From Chromatiaceae bacterium (lineage in GTDB: Bacteria; Pseudomonadota; Gammaproteobacteria; Chromatiales; Chromatiaceae): a stretch of DNA of 64,000 bases. Positions 43,032-52,333 of the stretch are shown one piece after another. Numbering within the stretch: position 1 is the first letter of the stretch; the number at the start of each line of letters is the position of its first letter. Both the position numbers and the translations under genes were made by a program. The stretch covers positions 1 through 64,000 of the forward strand of contig JALSSC010000011.1 of NCBI GenBank assembly GCA_026984455.1, given 5' to 3'. Under the pieces are notes generated by a model. The model made no database searches. It was not told the origin of the DNA and saw only the letters and a program-made list of their open reading frames with translations.

Positions 43032-43946
43032 ATGGAAATCTTCGTCGTCGCCGTCTTCGTCCTGGCCATGGTCCTGGTGGTCCTCGGGGTCAAGCGGGTC
43101 CCCCAGGGCTATGAATATACGGTGGAGCGTTTCGGGCGCTATACCCGCACCCTGAGACCGGGCCTCAATCTCATCGTCCCGGTGTTCGACACCGTCGGGG
43201 CCAAGCTCAACATGATGGAACAGGTCCTGGACGTGCCCTCCCAGGAGGTCATCACCCGTGACAACGCCATGGTCAAGGTGGATGGGGTGATCTTCTTCCA
43301 GATCCTGGAGGCGGCCAGGGCGGCCTACGAGGTGAACAACCTCCAGTATGCCATTCTCAACCTCACCATCACCAACATCCGCACGGTGATGGGCTCCATG
43401 GACCTGGACGAGGTGCTCTCGGCGCGCGACAAGATCAACGCCCGCCTGCTCAGCGTGGTGGACGAGGCCACCACCCCCTGGGGGGTCAAGGTGACCCGGG
43501 TGGAGATCAAGGACATCACCCCGCCGCGCGACCTGGTGGACGCCATGGCCCGGCAGATGAAGGCGGAACGCGAAAAGCGCGCCGCCATCCTGGAGGCCGA
43601 GGGCCAGCGTCAGGCCGAGATCCTCCAGGCCGAGGGCGAAAAGCAGGCGGCCATCCTCCAGGCCGAGGGCCAGAAGGAGGCCGCCTTCCGCGAGGCCGAG
43701 GCGCGGGAACGCCTGGCCGAGGCCGAGGGCCGGGCGACCCAGGTGGTCTCCCAGGCCATCGCCGGGGGGGACATCGCCGCCATCAACTACTTCATCGCCC
43801 AGCGCTACACCGAGGCCTTGCGCGACATCGCCTCGGCCGAGAACGAAAAGCTGGTGCTGATGCCCTTGGAGGCGGGCAGCCTGATCGGCTCCCTGGCCGG
43901 CATCGGCGAGGTGGCGCGCCAGGTCATGGCCAAAGAGGGCGGATGA
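43032..43946 (+). CDS. qmcA: SPFH/Band 7 protease-modulator-like protein (paraslipin, QmcA type)
   Basis: A 304-residue protein. One N-terminal membrane helix (FVVAVFVLAMVLVVLGVKRV), then the SPFH domain: VPQGYEYTVERFGRYTRTLR, PGLNLIVPVFDTVG, DVPSQEVITRDNAMVKVDGV. A repeated helix follows, with EAEGQRQAEILQAEGEKQ-type heptads, then GGDIAAINYFIAQRYTEAL. It is a membrane scaffold; with NfeD it forms a conserved pair. It overlaps nfeD by 4 nt. Confidence 0.94.
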   Translation: MEIFVVAVFVLAMVLVVLGVKRVPQGYEYTVERFGRYTRTLRPGLNLIVPVFDTVGAKLNMMEQVLDVPSQEVITRDNAMVKVDGVIFFQILEAARAAYEVNNLQYAILNLTITNIRTVMGSMDLDEVLSARDKINARLLSVVDEATTPWGVKVTRVEIKDITPPRDLVDAMARQMKAEREKRAAILEAEGQRQAEILQAEGEKQAAILQAEGQKEAAFREAEARERLAEAEGRATQVVSQAIAGGDIAAINYFIAQRYTEALRDIASAENEKLVLMPLEAGSLIGSLAGIGEVARQVMAKEGG

Positions 43947-44407
43947 TGCCCGCCTGGCTCGATCTCCCGGCGTACTGGTATTGGTGGGCGTTGGGGGCGG
44001 TCCTGGTCCTGTTGGAGATCTTCTCCCCCGGGGTGTTCTTCCTCTGGATGGGGCTCGCCGCGGGCCTCATGGGCCTGATCCTGTGGTTCGCCCCGGGCCT
44101 GGAATGGACCGGACAACTGCTCGGCTTCGCCCTGTTCAGCCTGATCTCGGTGGCGGCCGGCCGCTGGTGGCTGGGGCGCCACCCGATACCCAGCGACACC
44201 CCCACCCTCAACCGCCGCGCCGAACAATACCTGGGACGGACCTTCACCCTGGAGGAGCCCATAGTGAACGGCTTCGGCCGCATCCACGTGGACGATACCC
44301 TCTGGCGGGTGGAAGGCGAGGACTGCCCCGCCGGCACACGGGTACGGGTGGTGGAGGCCCGGGGGGTGATCCTGGCGGTGGAGTGTCTGAAGGAGGAAAA
44401 CCAGTGA
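43943..44407 (+). CDS. NfeD family membrane protein (short form)
   Basis: A 154-residue protein with N-terminal membrane helices (YWWALGAVLVLLEIFSPGVF, LWMGLAAGLMGLILWFAPGL, LLGFALFSLISVAAGRWWLG) and a C-terminal OB-fold (GRTFTLEEPIVNGFGRIHVD, DTLWRVEGEDCPAGTRVRVV). It lacks the ClpP-like protease part of long NfeD proteins. It works with the SPFH partner directly upstream. It overlaps the next gene by 4 nt. Confidence 0.93.
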   Translation: MMPAWLDLPAYWYWWALGAVLVLLEIFSPGVFFLWMGLAAGLMGLILWFAPGLEWTGQLLGFALFSLISVAAGRWWLGRHPIPSDTPTLNRRAEQYLGRTFTLEEPIVNGFGRIHVDDTLWRVEGEDCPAGTRVRVVEARGVILAVECLKEENQ

Positions 44408-44937
44408 CGTCCTGGTTGGAACGGGTGTTCGAGGGCGTCCTCTGGAACAGCCGCCTGGTGGTGTTGCTGGCGGTGGTGGCCAGCCTGCTCACCGCCTTCG
44501 CCCTCTTCTACATGGCCACCGTGGACGCCACCATCCTGGTCCACCACCTGCTGTTCTACGCCTCCCCCGAGTTGACGCCCGAACTGCGCGCCGAGCTGCG
44601 TTCCGGCAGCATCACCCACGTGGTGGAGGTGGTGGACGGCTACCTGCTGGCCACGGTGCTGCTGATCTTCGCCCTCGGCCTGTACGAACTCTTCATCAGC
44701 AAGATCGATCCGGCGGAACAATCCGAGAACGCCTCCAAGATCCTGCTCATCCACAGCCTGGACGACCTGAAGGTCCGCCTGGCGAAGGTGATCCTGATGA
44801 TCCTGATCGTGCGCTTCTTCGAATACGCCCTGGATCTCAGCTTCACCACCAGTCTGGATCTGCTCGAATTCGCCGGTGGCATCGCCCTCCTGGGGCTGGC
44901 CCTGTTCCTGTCCCACAAGGCCGAGGCGCATCACTGA
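44404..44937 (+). CDS. YqhA family (UPF0114) membrane protein
   Basis: A 177-residue protein starting with GTG 44404 (overlap GTGA with nfeD). ERVFEGVLWNSRLVVLLAVVAS is the family start. About four membrane helices: 15-40, 75-95 (DGYLLATVLLIFALGLYELF), 120-140 (LAKVILMILIVRFFEYALDL) and 150-172. The conserved SKIDPAE and LDDLKVRLAKV segments are present. Function is unknown. It ends the three-gene SPFH-NfeD unit. Confidence 0.88.
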   Translation: MTSWLERVFEGVLWNSRLVVLLAVVASLLTAFALFYMATVDATILVHHLLFYASPELTPELRAELRSGSITHVVEVVDGYLLATVLLIFALGLYELFISKIDPAEQSENASKILLIHSLDDLKVRLAKVILMILIVRFFEYALDLSFTTSLDLLEFAGGIALLGLALFLSHKAEAHH

Positions 44938-45004
44938 GACGGGGTCTCCGCCGCCGAAAACGGGGGACCGGCTTCGGCCGCGATCCGGCGTGGTCACTCC
45001 GTGC

Positions 45005-45271
45005 AATCCGTAAGGCGGGAAAGCGACAGCGCATCCCGCCGTATACATCAGGTCCGTAGGTCCGTAGGGCGGGAAAGCGACAGCGCATCCCGCCGTGAGG
45101 AGATCCGCCAGCGCTCCCAGGTCCGTAGGGCGGGAAAGCGACAGCGCATCCCGCCGTGAGGAGATCCGCCAGCGCTCCCAGGTCCGTAGGGCGGGAAAGC
45201 GACAGCGCATCCCGCCGTGAGGAGATCCGCCAGCGCTCCCACACATGCAGCGCATCCCGCCGTATACATCA
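45005..45271. repeat. Tandem 61-bp REP-like repeats (3 full, 2 partial)
   Basis: Full units at 45060-45120, 45121-45181 and 45182-45242 are nearly identical. Each begins GTCCGTAGGGCGGGAAAGCG and contains GGCGGGA ... TCCCGCC, a 7-bp stem. Partial copies flank them (45005-45051 and 45243-45271), both ending CGCCGTATACATCAG. The last overlaps the stop codon of the SPOR gene. The region is the only thing between two genes (44937 and 45269). It could be a transcript-end structure or a REP-type element amplified in tandem. It is not a CRISPR array: there are no unique spacers. Confidence 0.88.
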
Positions 45272-45874
45272 GTGCACCTGGATGGGGATGCTCTCGATAT
45301 GGTGCCCGCGAAGGCGCCGGCGGGCCTCGTCCGTCGCCGCCCGCCCCTGGAAGGGACCGATCCGCACCCGGTAGTAGTCGTCCTTGCCCCCTACCCGCAC
45401 CTTGCTGATGCGCGCCTGCACACCCAGGAAGGCCACCTCGGCCTTGAGTCTCTCGGCATCCGCGCGCCTCCGGAACGAGCCCAGTTGGAGCAGGAAGCGC
45501 TGCCTGGCCGCCGGGGGCTCCGGGGCGGCCACCTTCTTCGTGGTCTGGCCGCCTGCCCGTGCCGGGGCCTTGGGGCGGGCCGGCGGCGCCCGCTCGGGCG
45601 GCGGCACCTCCACCTCCACCCGAGAGAGATTGTCGAGGAAGTAGTAATCGGGTTTGGGCGCTGCCTCAGACGCCACCTGCGTCGGCGGGCGCGGCAGTCC
45701 GGCGCGCTCCAGGCCCCGGCCGCTGCGCAACAGGGCCGGATCGCTGTAAAGCCACCACAGCCCCACGGCAAAGGCCCCCAGCAACAGGCCGCCCACGAAG
45801 TGGAAGAGGCAGCGCCCGCAACCGCCGGGCCCCTTGTCGGCGCTCTGGGCGCGATGTTTGTAGTCCCTGGGCAA
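45269..45874 (-). CDS. SPOR domain protein (FtsN-like)
   Basis: A 201-residue protein beginning with TTG 45874 (PRDYKHRAQSADKGPGGCGR), one residue pattern shared by FtsN-like proteins. One membrane helix (FVGGLLLGAFAVGLWWLY) at about 26-44, a Pro/Ala-rich periplasmic linker, and a C-terminal SPOR domain: RFLLQLGSFRRRADAERLKA, VRVGGKDDYYRVRIGPFQGR. SPOR binds denuded glycan at the division septum. It directly follows argS, the usual order in Gammaproteobacteria. Its stop lies in a repeat unit. Confidence 0.9.
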   Translation of the reverse strand: MPRDYKHRAQSADKGPGGCGRCLFHFVGGLLLGAFAVGLWWLYSDPALLRSGRGLERAGLPRPPTQVASEAAPKPDYYFLDNLSRVEVEVPPPERAPPARPKAPARAGGQTTKKVAAPEPPAARQRFLLQLGSFRRRADAERLKAEVAFLGVQARISKVRVGGKDDYYRVRIGPFQGRAATDEARRRLRGHHIESIPIQVH

Positions 45875-47614
45875 CTACATGTGCTCCGGGGCGCTCACGC
45901 CCAGCAGGCCCAGGCCGTTGCGCAAGACCTGGGCGACGGCCAGGATCAGCTTGATGCGGGCGTCGCGCAGGGCCGCGTCCTCCACCAGGAAGGTATGAGC
46001 GTTGTAATAGGTGTGGAAGGCGTTGGCCAACTCGCGCAGATAATGGCACAGCAGATGGGGTTCGTGGTCGAGGGCAGCCGCCTCCACCACCTCGGGGTAG
46101 CGTGCCAGATCCTTGAGCAGGGCCTGTTCGTGCCCTTCCACCAGGCGCTCCAGGTGGGTGGTGCCGGGGCTCGGCTCCAGGGACAGGCCCTTCTCCGCCC
46201 CCTGGGCCAGGACGCTGTGGATCCGGGCGTGGGCGTATTGGACATAATAGACCGGGTTGTCCGCCGACTGGGAACGCGCCAGGTCGAGATCGAAGTCCAG
46301 ATGCTGTTCGCACTTGCGCATCACATAGAAGAACCGCGCCGCGTCGCGTCCCACCTCCTTGCGCAACTGGCGCAGAGTCACGAACTCGCCGGAGCGGGTG
46401 GACATCTGCACCTTCTCGCCACCGCGGTAGAGGACCGCGAACTGCACCAGGAGCACGTCCAGGCGGTCGGGCGATTCCCCCAGGGCCTCCAGGGCGGCCT
46501 TCACCCGGGGTACGTAGCCGTGATGATCGGCGCCCCAGACGTCGATCACCCGCTCGAAGCCCCGCTCCAGCTTGTCCAGGTGATAGGCGATGTCGGAGGC
46601 GAAATAGGTGGTCTGGCCGTTCTCGCGCACCAGGACCCGATCCTTCTCGTCGCCGAAGGCCGTGGAGCGGAACCAGAGCGCCCCGGCCCGCAGGTAGGTA
46701 TGGCCCGCCTCACGCAGGCATTCGATGGCGCGGTTCACGGCCCCGCTCTCCACCAGGGCGCGTTCCGAGTACCACTGGTCGTAGACCACGCCAAAGCGCT
46801 CCAGGTCGTCGCGGATGTCGTCCACCAGGGTGTTGAGGGCCAGTTCGAACACGAAGTGGTAACGCGGTTCCCCCAGGACGGTCTTGGTATGGGCGATGAG
46901 GGCATCGATGTGCGCCTCCTTGTCGCCCTCGGGGCCGTCCGCCGGGACCCCCCGGAAGACCTCGGCGGCCGGGTGACGGTAGGCGTCGCCATGGTCGCGG
47001 TGGAGACCGGCGGCGATGTCCCAGACGTAGTCGCCGCGGTAGGCGTTGCTGGGAAACGCCAGTTCCTCACCGCACAGTTCCAGGTAGCGCAGCCACACCG
47101 AGGTGGCGAGGATGTCCATCTGCCGCCCGGCGTCGTTGACGTAATACTCGCGGTGCACGTCGAAGCCCACCGCGGCGAGCAGGTCGGCCACCGTGGCGCC
47201 GTAGGCCGCGCCGCGGCCGTGGCCCACATGCAGGGGCCCGGTGGGGTTGGCGGAGACGAACTCCACCTGCACCCGGCGCCCCTGCCCCAGCCTGCTGGTG
47301 CCGAAGGCAGGGCCCGCCTCCAGGATCCGCGGCACCAGGGAGAGGTAGGCATCGGCCGCGAGGCGGAAATTGACGAACCCCGGCCCGGCGATCTCCACCC
47401 CTGCGAGCAGCGGCGAATCGGGCAAGGCCTCCACCAGCCGCCGGGCGAGATCCCGCGCCGGCATACCCGCGGCCTTGGCCCCCACCAAGGCGATATTGGT
47501 GGCGTAATCGCCATGGCGCGGGTCGCGCGCGCGCTCGATCTGGACCGCAGGCAGGCCCTCCAGGCCCATGTCTTCCAGCGCCCGGGTGACGAGGTTGCGT
47601 AGTTCGGCCTTCAT
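45875..47614 (-). CDS. argS: Arginyl-tRNA synthetase
   Basis: A 579-residue class I synthetase of normal length; start 47614 ([20 protein letters not shown]) is chosen over longer frames. The N-terminal Add-1 domain is followed by the HIGH motif region [20 protein letters not shown]. The KMSKS-equivalent is [16 protein letters not shown]. The C-terminal DALR anticodon domain ends [20 protein letters not shown]. It charges tRNA-Arg. It is followed directly by the SPOR gene. Confidence 0.97.
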   Translation of the reverse strand: MKAELRNLVTRALEDMGLEGLPAVQIERARDPRHGDYATNIALVGAKAAGMPARDLARRLVEALPDSPLLAGVEIAGPGFVNFRLAADAYLSLVPRILEAGPAFGTSRLGQGRRVQVEFVSANPTGPLHVGHGRGAAYGATVADLLAAVGFDVHREYYVNDAGRQMDILATSVWLRYLELCGEELAFPSNAYRGDYVWDIAAGLHRDHGDAYRHPAAEVFRGVPADGPEGDKEAHIDALIAHTKTVLGEPRYHFVFELALNTLVDDIRDDLERFGVVYDQWYSERALVESGAVNRAIECLREAGHTYLRAGALWFRSTAFGDEKDRVLVRENGQTTYFASDIAYHLDKLERGFERVIDVWGADHHGYVPRVKAALEALGESPDRLDVLLVQFAVLYRGGEKVQMSTRSGEFVTLRQLRKEVGRDAARFFYVMRKCEQHLDFDLDLARSQSADNPVYYVQYAHARIHSVLAQGAEKGLSLEPSPGTTHLERLVEGHEQALLKDLARYPEVVEAAALDHEPHLLCHYLRELANAFHTYYNAHTFLVEDAALRDARIKLILAVAQVLRNGLGLLGVSAPEHM

Positions 47615-47781
47615 GCTGCTCTGGTCCGTATCGGCGGAAAGGGCCGAATAGGATAGCAGACAATGAGGCGCAGGCACTTCTCCCGCGCGGCCGAGTGGCT
47701 TAGGATCGCACCTCGGAATGCTGAGCGAACAACACAGGCGGACGGCGTGGCCCCGAGGTCGTCCATCACGGGAGAAATGAA

Positions 47782-48370
47782 ATGCTGGACCCACGGGTGC
47801 GGTAGTGCAGGCGGACACGAATCGGGATCGGCTGGCTGACCAGCCTGCTGTCGCTGACCTTGGCCACCCCGCCCCGCGCCGGCATCGTGGACCTGCCCGA
47901 CGCCATCGACAAGGCGGGGCGGCGACGTGTGCTCAGGACCTGGTGCCTGGCGGATATGGGCGTCCAGGCGCCCAAGTCTCGTCGTCAGTCGGGGGGCGAG
48001 GCCTCCCTGTTCGAAAAACAGTCGGGTGAACGTGTCCGGACGTCAGCGTATGTTGTCCCGGCGCATGGTGAAACCCTATCTCAACCGGGCCCGGGGCCTC
48101 GACTGGCTGGCAGTCGTCAAGGGCCTGAAACAAACACAGCGGGAATTCGCCACTGGCCTGAATGAACTCCGCACCGCAGACGCCGGAAGGGTCGAGATCC
48201 GACACGAGCCGAACCGGGCGAACAGGCGGTGGGACCTGTTCCGGTGTGCTCTCAGCATGGTCGAGCACGGCGGACGTTTCATGCCCTTGATCGTAGCCAC
48301 CACGGCCGGCCCGCAGCTGAGATCGATGCATGACCTGACCACCCTGCACGCATGGGTGGCCCGTGCCTGA
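47782..48370 (+). pseudogene. Decayed PilJ-type sensor (two-domain) gene
   Basis: From ATG 47782 (GGGAGAA upstream) the frame hits TAG at 47803, then continues as a signal-like helix ([20 protein letters not shown]) and [20 protein letters not shown], a degenerate PilJ N-terminal motif (normally DAINKAGRQRMLSQRMAK). Near 48020 the frame shifts, and the second motif appears intact: VNVSGRQRMLSRRMVKPYL, then FATGLNELRTADAG. Tandem PilJ-type helical sensor modules of this kind occur in exported two-domain proteins. One nonsense codon plus one frameshift within about 590 bp argue that the gene is dead. The rest of the 47615-48628 region has no other gene. Confidence 0.72.
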
Positions 48371-48549
48371 ATCCTGACAGTCTCCCGATGGAGCGGACAC
48401 AGGCCGGGATTCAAGGAGTGCCCGCAGGGGACGATAAGGTCATAGGGAGACCCGTCCCACATGGATCTTCGTGAGCGCCCTCCGGGCCAGGCATCCTGAC
48501 GAGTCCCAGCCGGGCCCATGACGGGGGCATCCCACGGGAGCGGAATCGT

Positions 48550-48568
48550 CACGTGCGACGGATATACT
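48550..48568 (+). repeat. Solo right end of the MITE-like family, with TATACT box
   Basis: CACGTGCGACGGATATACT matches the family right end except for one base in the GGGTATA part. No left end or core is visible. It lies about 60 nt upstream of the GGDEF gene start. Confidence 0.6.
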
Positions 48569-48628
48569 CCGATCCACCGAGGCGACCGCCAGATGCAGGC
48601 GGCCCTCCAACACTCCGGAACCCGAGCC

Positions 48629-51163
48629 ATGTCCGACCCCGACCCCGGTTCAGCGCAAAGTCCAGCGAGCGGCTGGCGTGGCAGTTATCGCGCCCGCTAT
48701 GCGCTGCTCGCCCTGGGCATCGGTCTGGTCTTGCTCGTGGCCGGCCTGTCGGGACGCATCTACCTGGCCCGGGCCACCGAACAACAACTGGCCGCGCTCA
48801 GAAGCTGGACCCAGCGCAGCAACGCCCTGGTGGGCGCCTCCATGGCGCTGAGCGCCTTGCAGGCGCGCCTGCAGGACTTCCTACTCGACCCACGACGGGG
48901 CACGCGTGCGCAACACCTCATTCAGGGGGGACACGACCTCGACCAGGCGATGAGAACACTGACCGCCGATGCCGCCCCCAACGAAGCGACCGCGGCCTTG
49001 TTACGACGTCTGAACGCTGCCTGCCGCACGCTTACCGATCTGATCCCCGAATTGATCCGTATCCGCTCGGACGTGCGCCATTGGCTGCCTGCCTCCGGGC
49101 TGATGCAGGCCCGTATGATCCCCGCAAACGAAGCGATGAGCGCGCTCTTCGACGGGCTCCGCGCGCAGTTGCCCGACACCGCCCCCAAGAGCCGCGAATA
49201 TCTCGCACGGCTGCGTTACACCTGGCTGCGCCTGATCTCGGAATTCCGTCTCTATGTGGCCAACCGCTTCGGTATCTTCTCGGATCCGCAGGCAGCGATG
49301 AAGGCACGCAGCCATGATATCGAGATCTTCGCCGAGGCCTTCGGCAAAGATCTCCGACGGCTGCAGGAGGCGCTGACGGAAGAGGCCCCGGGGATCCTCG
49401 AGTTCTCCGGCCTGGAGGCGATGGATCGCCATTTCCACGCCTGGTCCGCCGCCTACCGTGACGTACGCCTCGACCTCGACTCCCCGCGCTGGCGCCGCGA
49501 CGTCTACCTGATCCGCTCGGACATCGCACCCACCCTGCAGGAGCTGCGTGGCACCCTGGAGACCCTGCGCCAGGTATTGGATGGCGAGGCCCTCGCCAAT
49601 CACCGAATGATGGAGGACACCGCGCACGATCTGAGCCTCTTCTTCCTCGCCCTGGTGGGGTTCATGATGGCGGTGATGGCCGGTGGCTATTTCCTGTTCC
49701 GGCACTGGCTGCTGACCCCCATCGCCCATACCACCCGGGCCCTGCGCCGGGTCGCCCAGGGCCTGCCCGTGGATCTCGAACATCAAGGCCGCATCGAGGA
49801 GACCCGCGACCTGTTGGACGCCTTCCAGGAGTTGCGCCGTCAGGTCACCGAAAGGGAGCGCCGCCTCGAACACCTGGCGCACCACGACCATCTCACCCGC
49901 CTGCCCAACCGGGCCCTGTTCGAGGACCGTCTGCTACATGCCCTGAGCCGTTCACAGAGAGGCACGCACGAGTTGCTCGGACTGATATTCCTGGACCTCG
50001 ACGGCTTCAAGGAGATCAACGACCGCCTCGGCCACCAGGCCGGGGACGCCCTGCTCTACCAGGTGGCCGAGCGTCTGCGCGGATTCTGCCGCGCCTCCGA
50101 CACGGTGGCGCGCCTGTCCGGCGACGAATTCGCCCTGCTCCTCGAAGACCTGCCCAGCCGCGACCGGGCAGCCCGGGTGGCCGGCAAGGTCGTGGGCCTG
50201 TTCCAGGCCCCCTTCGACCTGCCCTCCTGCGGTCCCCAGAGGGTCAGGGCCTCCATCGGCATCGCCCTGGCCCCGGTGGATGGCGTCACTCCCAGGCAAC
50301 TGATCCGCCATGCCGACACCGCGATGTATCAGGCCAAGCGCTCGGGACGCAATGGCTATTGCTTCTTCTCGCCTGAACTCAATCGAGAGGCCGAGGCCCG
50401 CCAGGCCCTGGCCCGCTCCCTGCGAGAAACCCTGGATCGGGGCGGCCTGGAGGTCCGCTTTCAGGCGGTGGAATCCTTGTCGAGTGGGTCCTGGGCAGGT
50501 AGCCGCGCGCGCCTGTTCAGACCTTCCGCCGATGGCGGTGCCGAGATCTCCGAGCGTTGGCTACCGCAGGTGGGGGCCCCGGATCTACTCGCCACGCTCA
50601 TGGACTTCCTGCTCGAACAACTCGCGCGGACGCTGCAAGCCGACGGGAACGGGGAAGGATCGCCCTGGGTCTGTTTCAAGTTGCCTCCGGTGTTGCTGCG
50701 CGACGATACCTTCATGCAGGGATTGCGCGATCGCCTGGACGAAGGAAGGATCCCGGCGGATCGGCTGTTCCTGGAGATCGACGAGGCCTCGCTCCAGGTC
50801 GATGAGGGCCGGTTCCTGCACCGTCTCCTGGAATGCAAGGCCCGGGGCCTCCGTATCGCCCTGGACGGCTTCGGCAACAGGGGTTCGTCGCTGCCTCTCC
50901 TGCGCAAGCTCGAAATCGACCTGTTCATCCTCGCACCGGCACTGATTGCAGACTCGGTGACCGATCCGGAGGCGGCGCGTATCACCGCCACCATGATCCG
51001 CCTCGCCCATGCCCTGGGCGGCCGTGCCGCGGCCTTGGAGGTGAATACCGAGGGACAGTTGGGATGCTTCCGCCAACGCGGTGGCGACTTGGCGGCGGGT
51101 GAGGCAATCGCCCCCTATACCCAGGTCTTCCCATTCCCGCAGGGCCTCGCCCTTCGCGCTTGA
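48629..51163 (+). CDS. Membrane diguanylate cyclase with degenerate EAL domain
   Basis: About 844 residues from ATG 48629; an ATG at 48593 is also in frame. One membrane helix near residue 30 (ALLALGIGLVLLVAGLSGRI), a helical periplasmic sensor of about 310 residues, a second membrane helix (LSLFFLALVGFMMAVMAGGY), HAMP-like linker, then GGDEF: HHDHLTRLPNRALFEDRLLH, LIFLDLDGFKEINDRLGHQA, and SGDEF as the active motif. The EAL part has lost its key residues (RFQAVESL, LFLEIDEAS, ALDGFGNRG, IDLFILAPAL). It should make c-di-GMP but not degrade it. It follows the decayed PilJ gene. Confidence 0.9.
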   Translation: MSDPDPGSAQSPASGWRGSYRARYALLALGIGLVLLVAGLSGRIYLARATEQQLAALRSWTQRSNALVGASMALSALQARLQDFLLDPRRGTRAQHLIQGGHDLDQAMRTLTADAAPNEATAALLRRLNAACRTLTDLIPELIRIRSDVRHWLPASGLMQARMIPANEAMSALFDGLRAQLPDTAPKSREYLARLRYTWLRLISEFRLYVANRFGIFSDPQAAMKARSHDIEIFAEAFGKDLRRLQEALTEEAPGILEFSGLEAMDRHFHAWSAAYRDVRLDLDSPRWRRDVYLIRSDIAPTLQELRGTLETLRQVLDGEALANHRMMEDTAHDLSLFFLALVGFMMAVMAGGYFLFRHWLLTPIAHTTRALRRVAQGLPVDLEHQGRIEETRDLLDAFQELRRQVTERERRLEHLAHHDHLTRLPNRALFEDRLLHALSRSQRGTHELLGLIFLDLDGFKEINDRLGHQAGDALLYQVAERLRGFCRASDTVARLSGDEFALLLEDLPSRDRAARVAGKVVGLFQAPFDLPSCGPQRVRASIGIALAPVDGVTPRQLIRHADTAMYQAKRSGRNGYCFFSPELNREAEARQALARSLRETLDRGGLEVRFQAVESLSSGSWAGSRARLFRPSADGGAEISERWLPQVGAPDLLATLMDFLLEQLARTLQADGNGEGSPWVCFKLPPVLLRDDTFMQGLRDRLDEGRIPADRLFLEIDEASLQVDEGRFLHRLLECKARGLRIALDGFGNRGSSLPLLRKLEIDLFILAPALIADSVTDPEAARITATMIRLAHALGGRAAALEVNTEGQLGCFRQRGGDLAAGEAIAPYTQVFPFPQGLALRA

Positions 51164-51481
51164 TCCCCCTTTTCGGGAATCGTCCACGACCCAGCGCTGG
51201 ATCCCCGGCCCGACGCTCGGTTGGAGCCCGCGCATCCTGGCCTCCGCGACTGGGCGGCGGCGTCAAGCACAGCGGACGCTCCTGACTCAGGCCCGGAACG
51301 GGCTGCACTCGCCCACCCTGACAGGATGTTGAACCAATCCTTCCCTGGACCTTTTCAACCGTGGAACCGGCGAATGAGGCGTCCCGGTTCATGCATTTCA
51401 ACGGGGTTACAGCCCTCTACAACGACAGCCTAGCCATGGACCGCACGCAGGCCCTGGACAAACCCGTCTCTCAGCGGCCTG
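51164..51481. other. 318-bp intergenic region, no gene seen
   Basis: Between the GGDEF gene and rpiA (convergent). No frame with protein-like features and no clear intrinsic terminator were found. Confidence 0.6.
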
Positions 51482-52138
51482 CTAAGGCTCCACCACCCGC
51501 GTCCCCTCGGGGGTGCCCAAGATCAACAGGTCCGCCGGACGCAAGGCGAAGATACCCACGGTGACCACCCCGGCGATGTTGTTGATCTGCTGCTCCAGTT
51601 CCGTGGGCCGGAGGATCTCCAGGCCATGCACGTCGAGGATGTGGTTGCCATTGTCGGTGACGAAGGACTCGCGCCACCGGGGGGTGCCGCCCAGGGCCAC
51701 CATCTGCCGGGCCACGTAGCTGCGTGCCATGGGAATCACCTCCACCGGCAGGGGGAAGGCGCCCAACACCTCCACCAGCTTGGACTCGTCGGCGATGCAC
51801 ACGAACCGGCGGCTGGCCGCGGCGACGATCTTTTCGCGGGTGAGGGCACCGCCGCCGCCCTTGATGAGATGCAGCTGGCGGTTGGATTCGTCGGCGCCGT
51901 CCACGTAGAGATCCAGATCGCCCACGTCGTTGAGTTCGAAGACCTCGATGCCGTGCGCACGCAGACGTGCACTGGAGGCCTCGGAACTGGACACCGCCCC
52001 GTCGATGCGGTGTTTGACGCCGGCCAGGAGGTCGATGAAGTGATTGACGGTGGAGCCGGTGCCGACCCCGATGATACCGCCCTGCACGTGTTCCAGGGCG
52101 GCCTCGGCGGCCAAGCGTTTCATTTCGTCTGGGGTCAT
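51482..52138 (-). CDS. rpiA: Ribose-5-phosphate isomerase A
   Basis: A 218-residue enzyme of normal length, interconverting ribose-5-P and ribulose-5-[21 protein letters not shown] holds the phosphate loop, [17 protein letters not shown] the next strand, [20 protein letters not shown] the active-site Asp, and [20 protein letters not shown] the catalytic Glu. It is divergent from ilvA with 195 bp between them; that spacer holds the promoters but no recognisable site. Confidence 0.97.
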   Translation of the reverse strand: MTPDEMKRLAAEAALEHVQGGIIGVGTGSTVNHFIDLLAGVKHRIDGAVSSSEASSARLRAHGIEVFELNDVGDLDLYVDGADESNRQLHLIKGGGGALTREKIVAAASRRFVCIADESKLVEVLGAFPLPVEVIPMARSYVARQMVALGGTPRWRESFVTDNGNHILDVHGLEILRPTELEQQINNIAGVVTVGIFALRPADLLILGTPEGTRVVEP

Positions 52139-52333
52139 GGAGGTTCTCCCTCTGGGTGGTCAGGAAATTGTCGATTATCGCAGACCCGGGGCTACAATGG
52201 GCGATCCGTCCGCGGAACGTTCGCGGCGACCCGAAGACTTCAGGGGCGCCCAGGACCTTCCCGAACCCCATCCCTCGGCCGCAGGCCGAGGGGGACTTGG
52301 AGCGCGCCCAGCGCAGATTTATTCAGGAAGCCC

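Noticed and set aside
45060-45242. CRISPR-like array
   Set aside because: The 61-bp units are directly adjacent with no unique spacers, and no cas genes are present.
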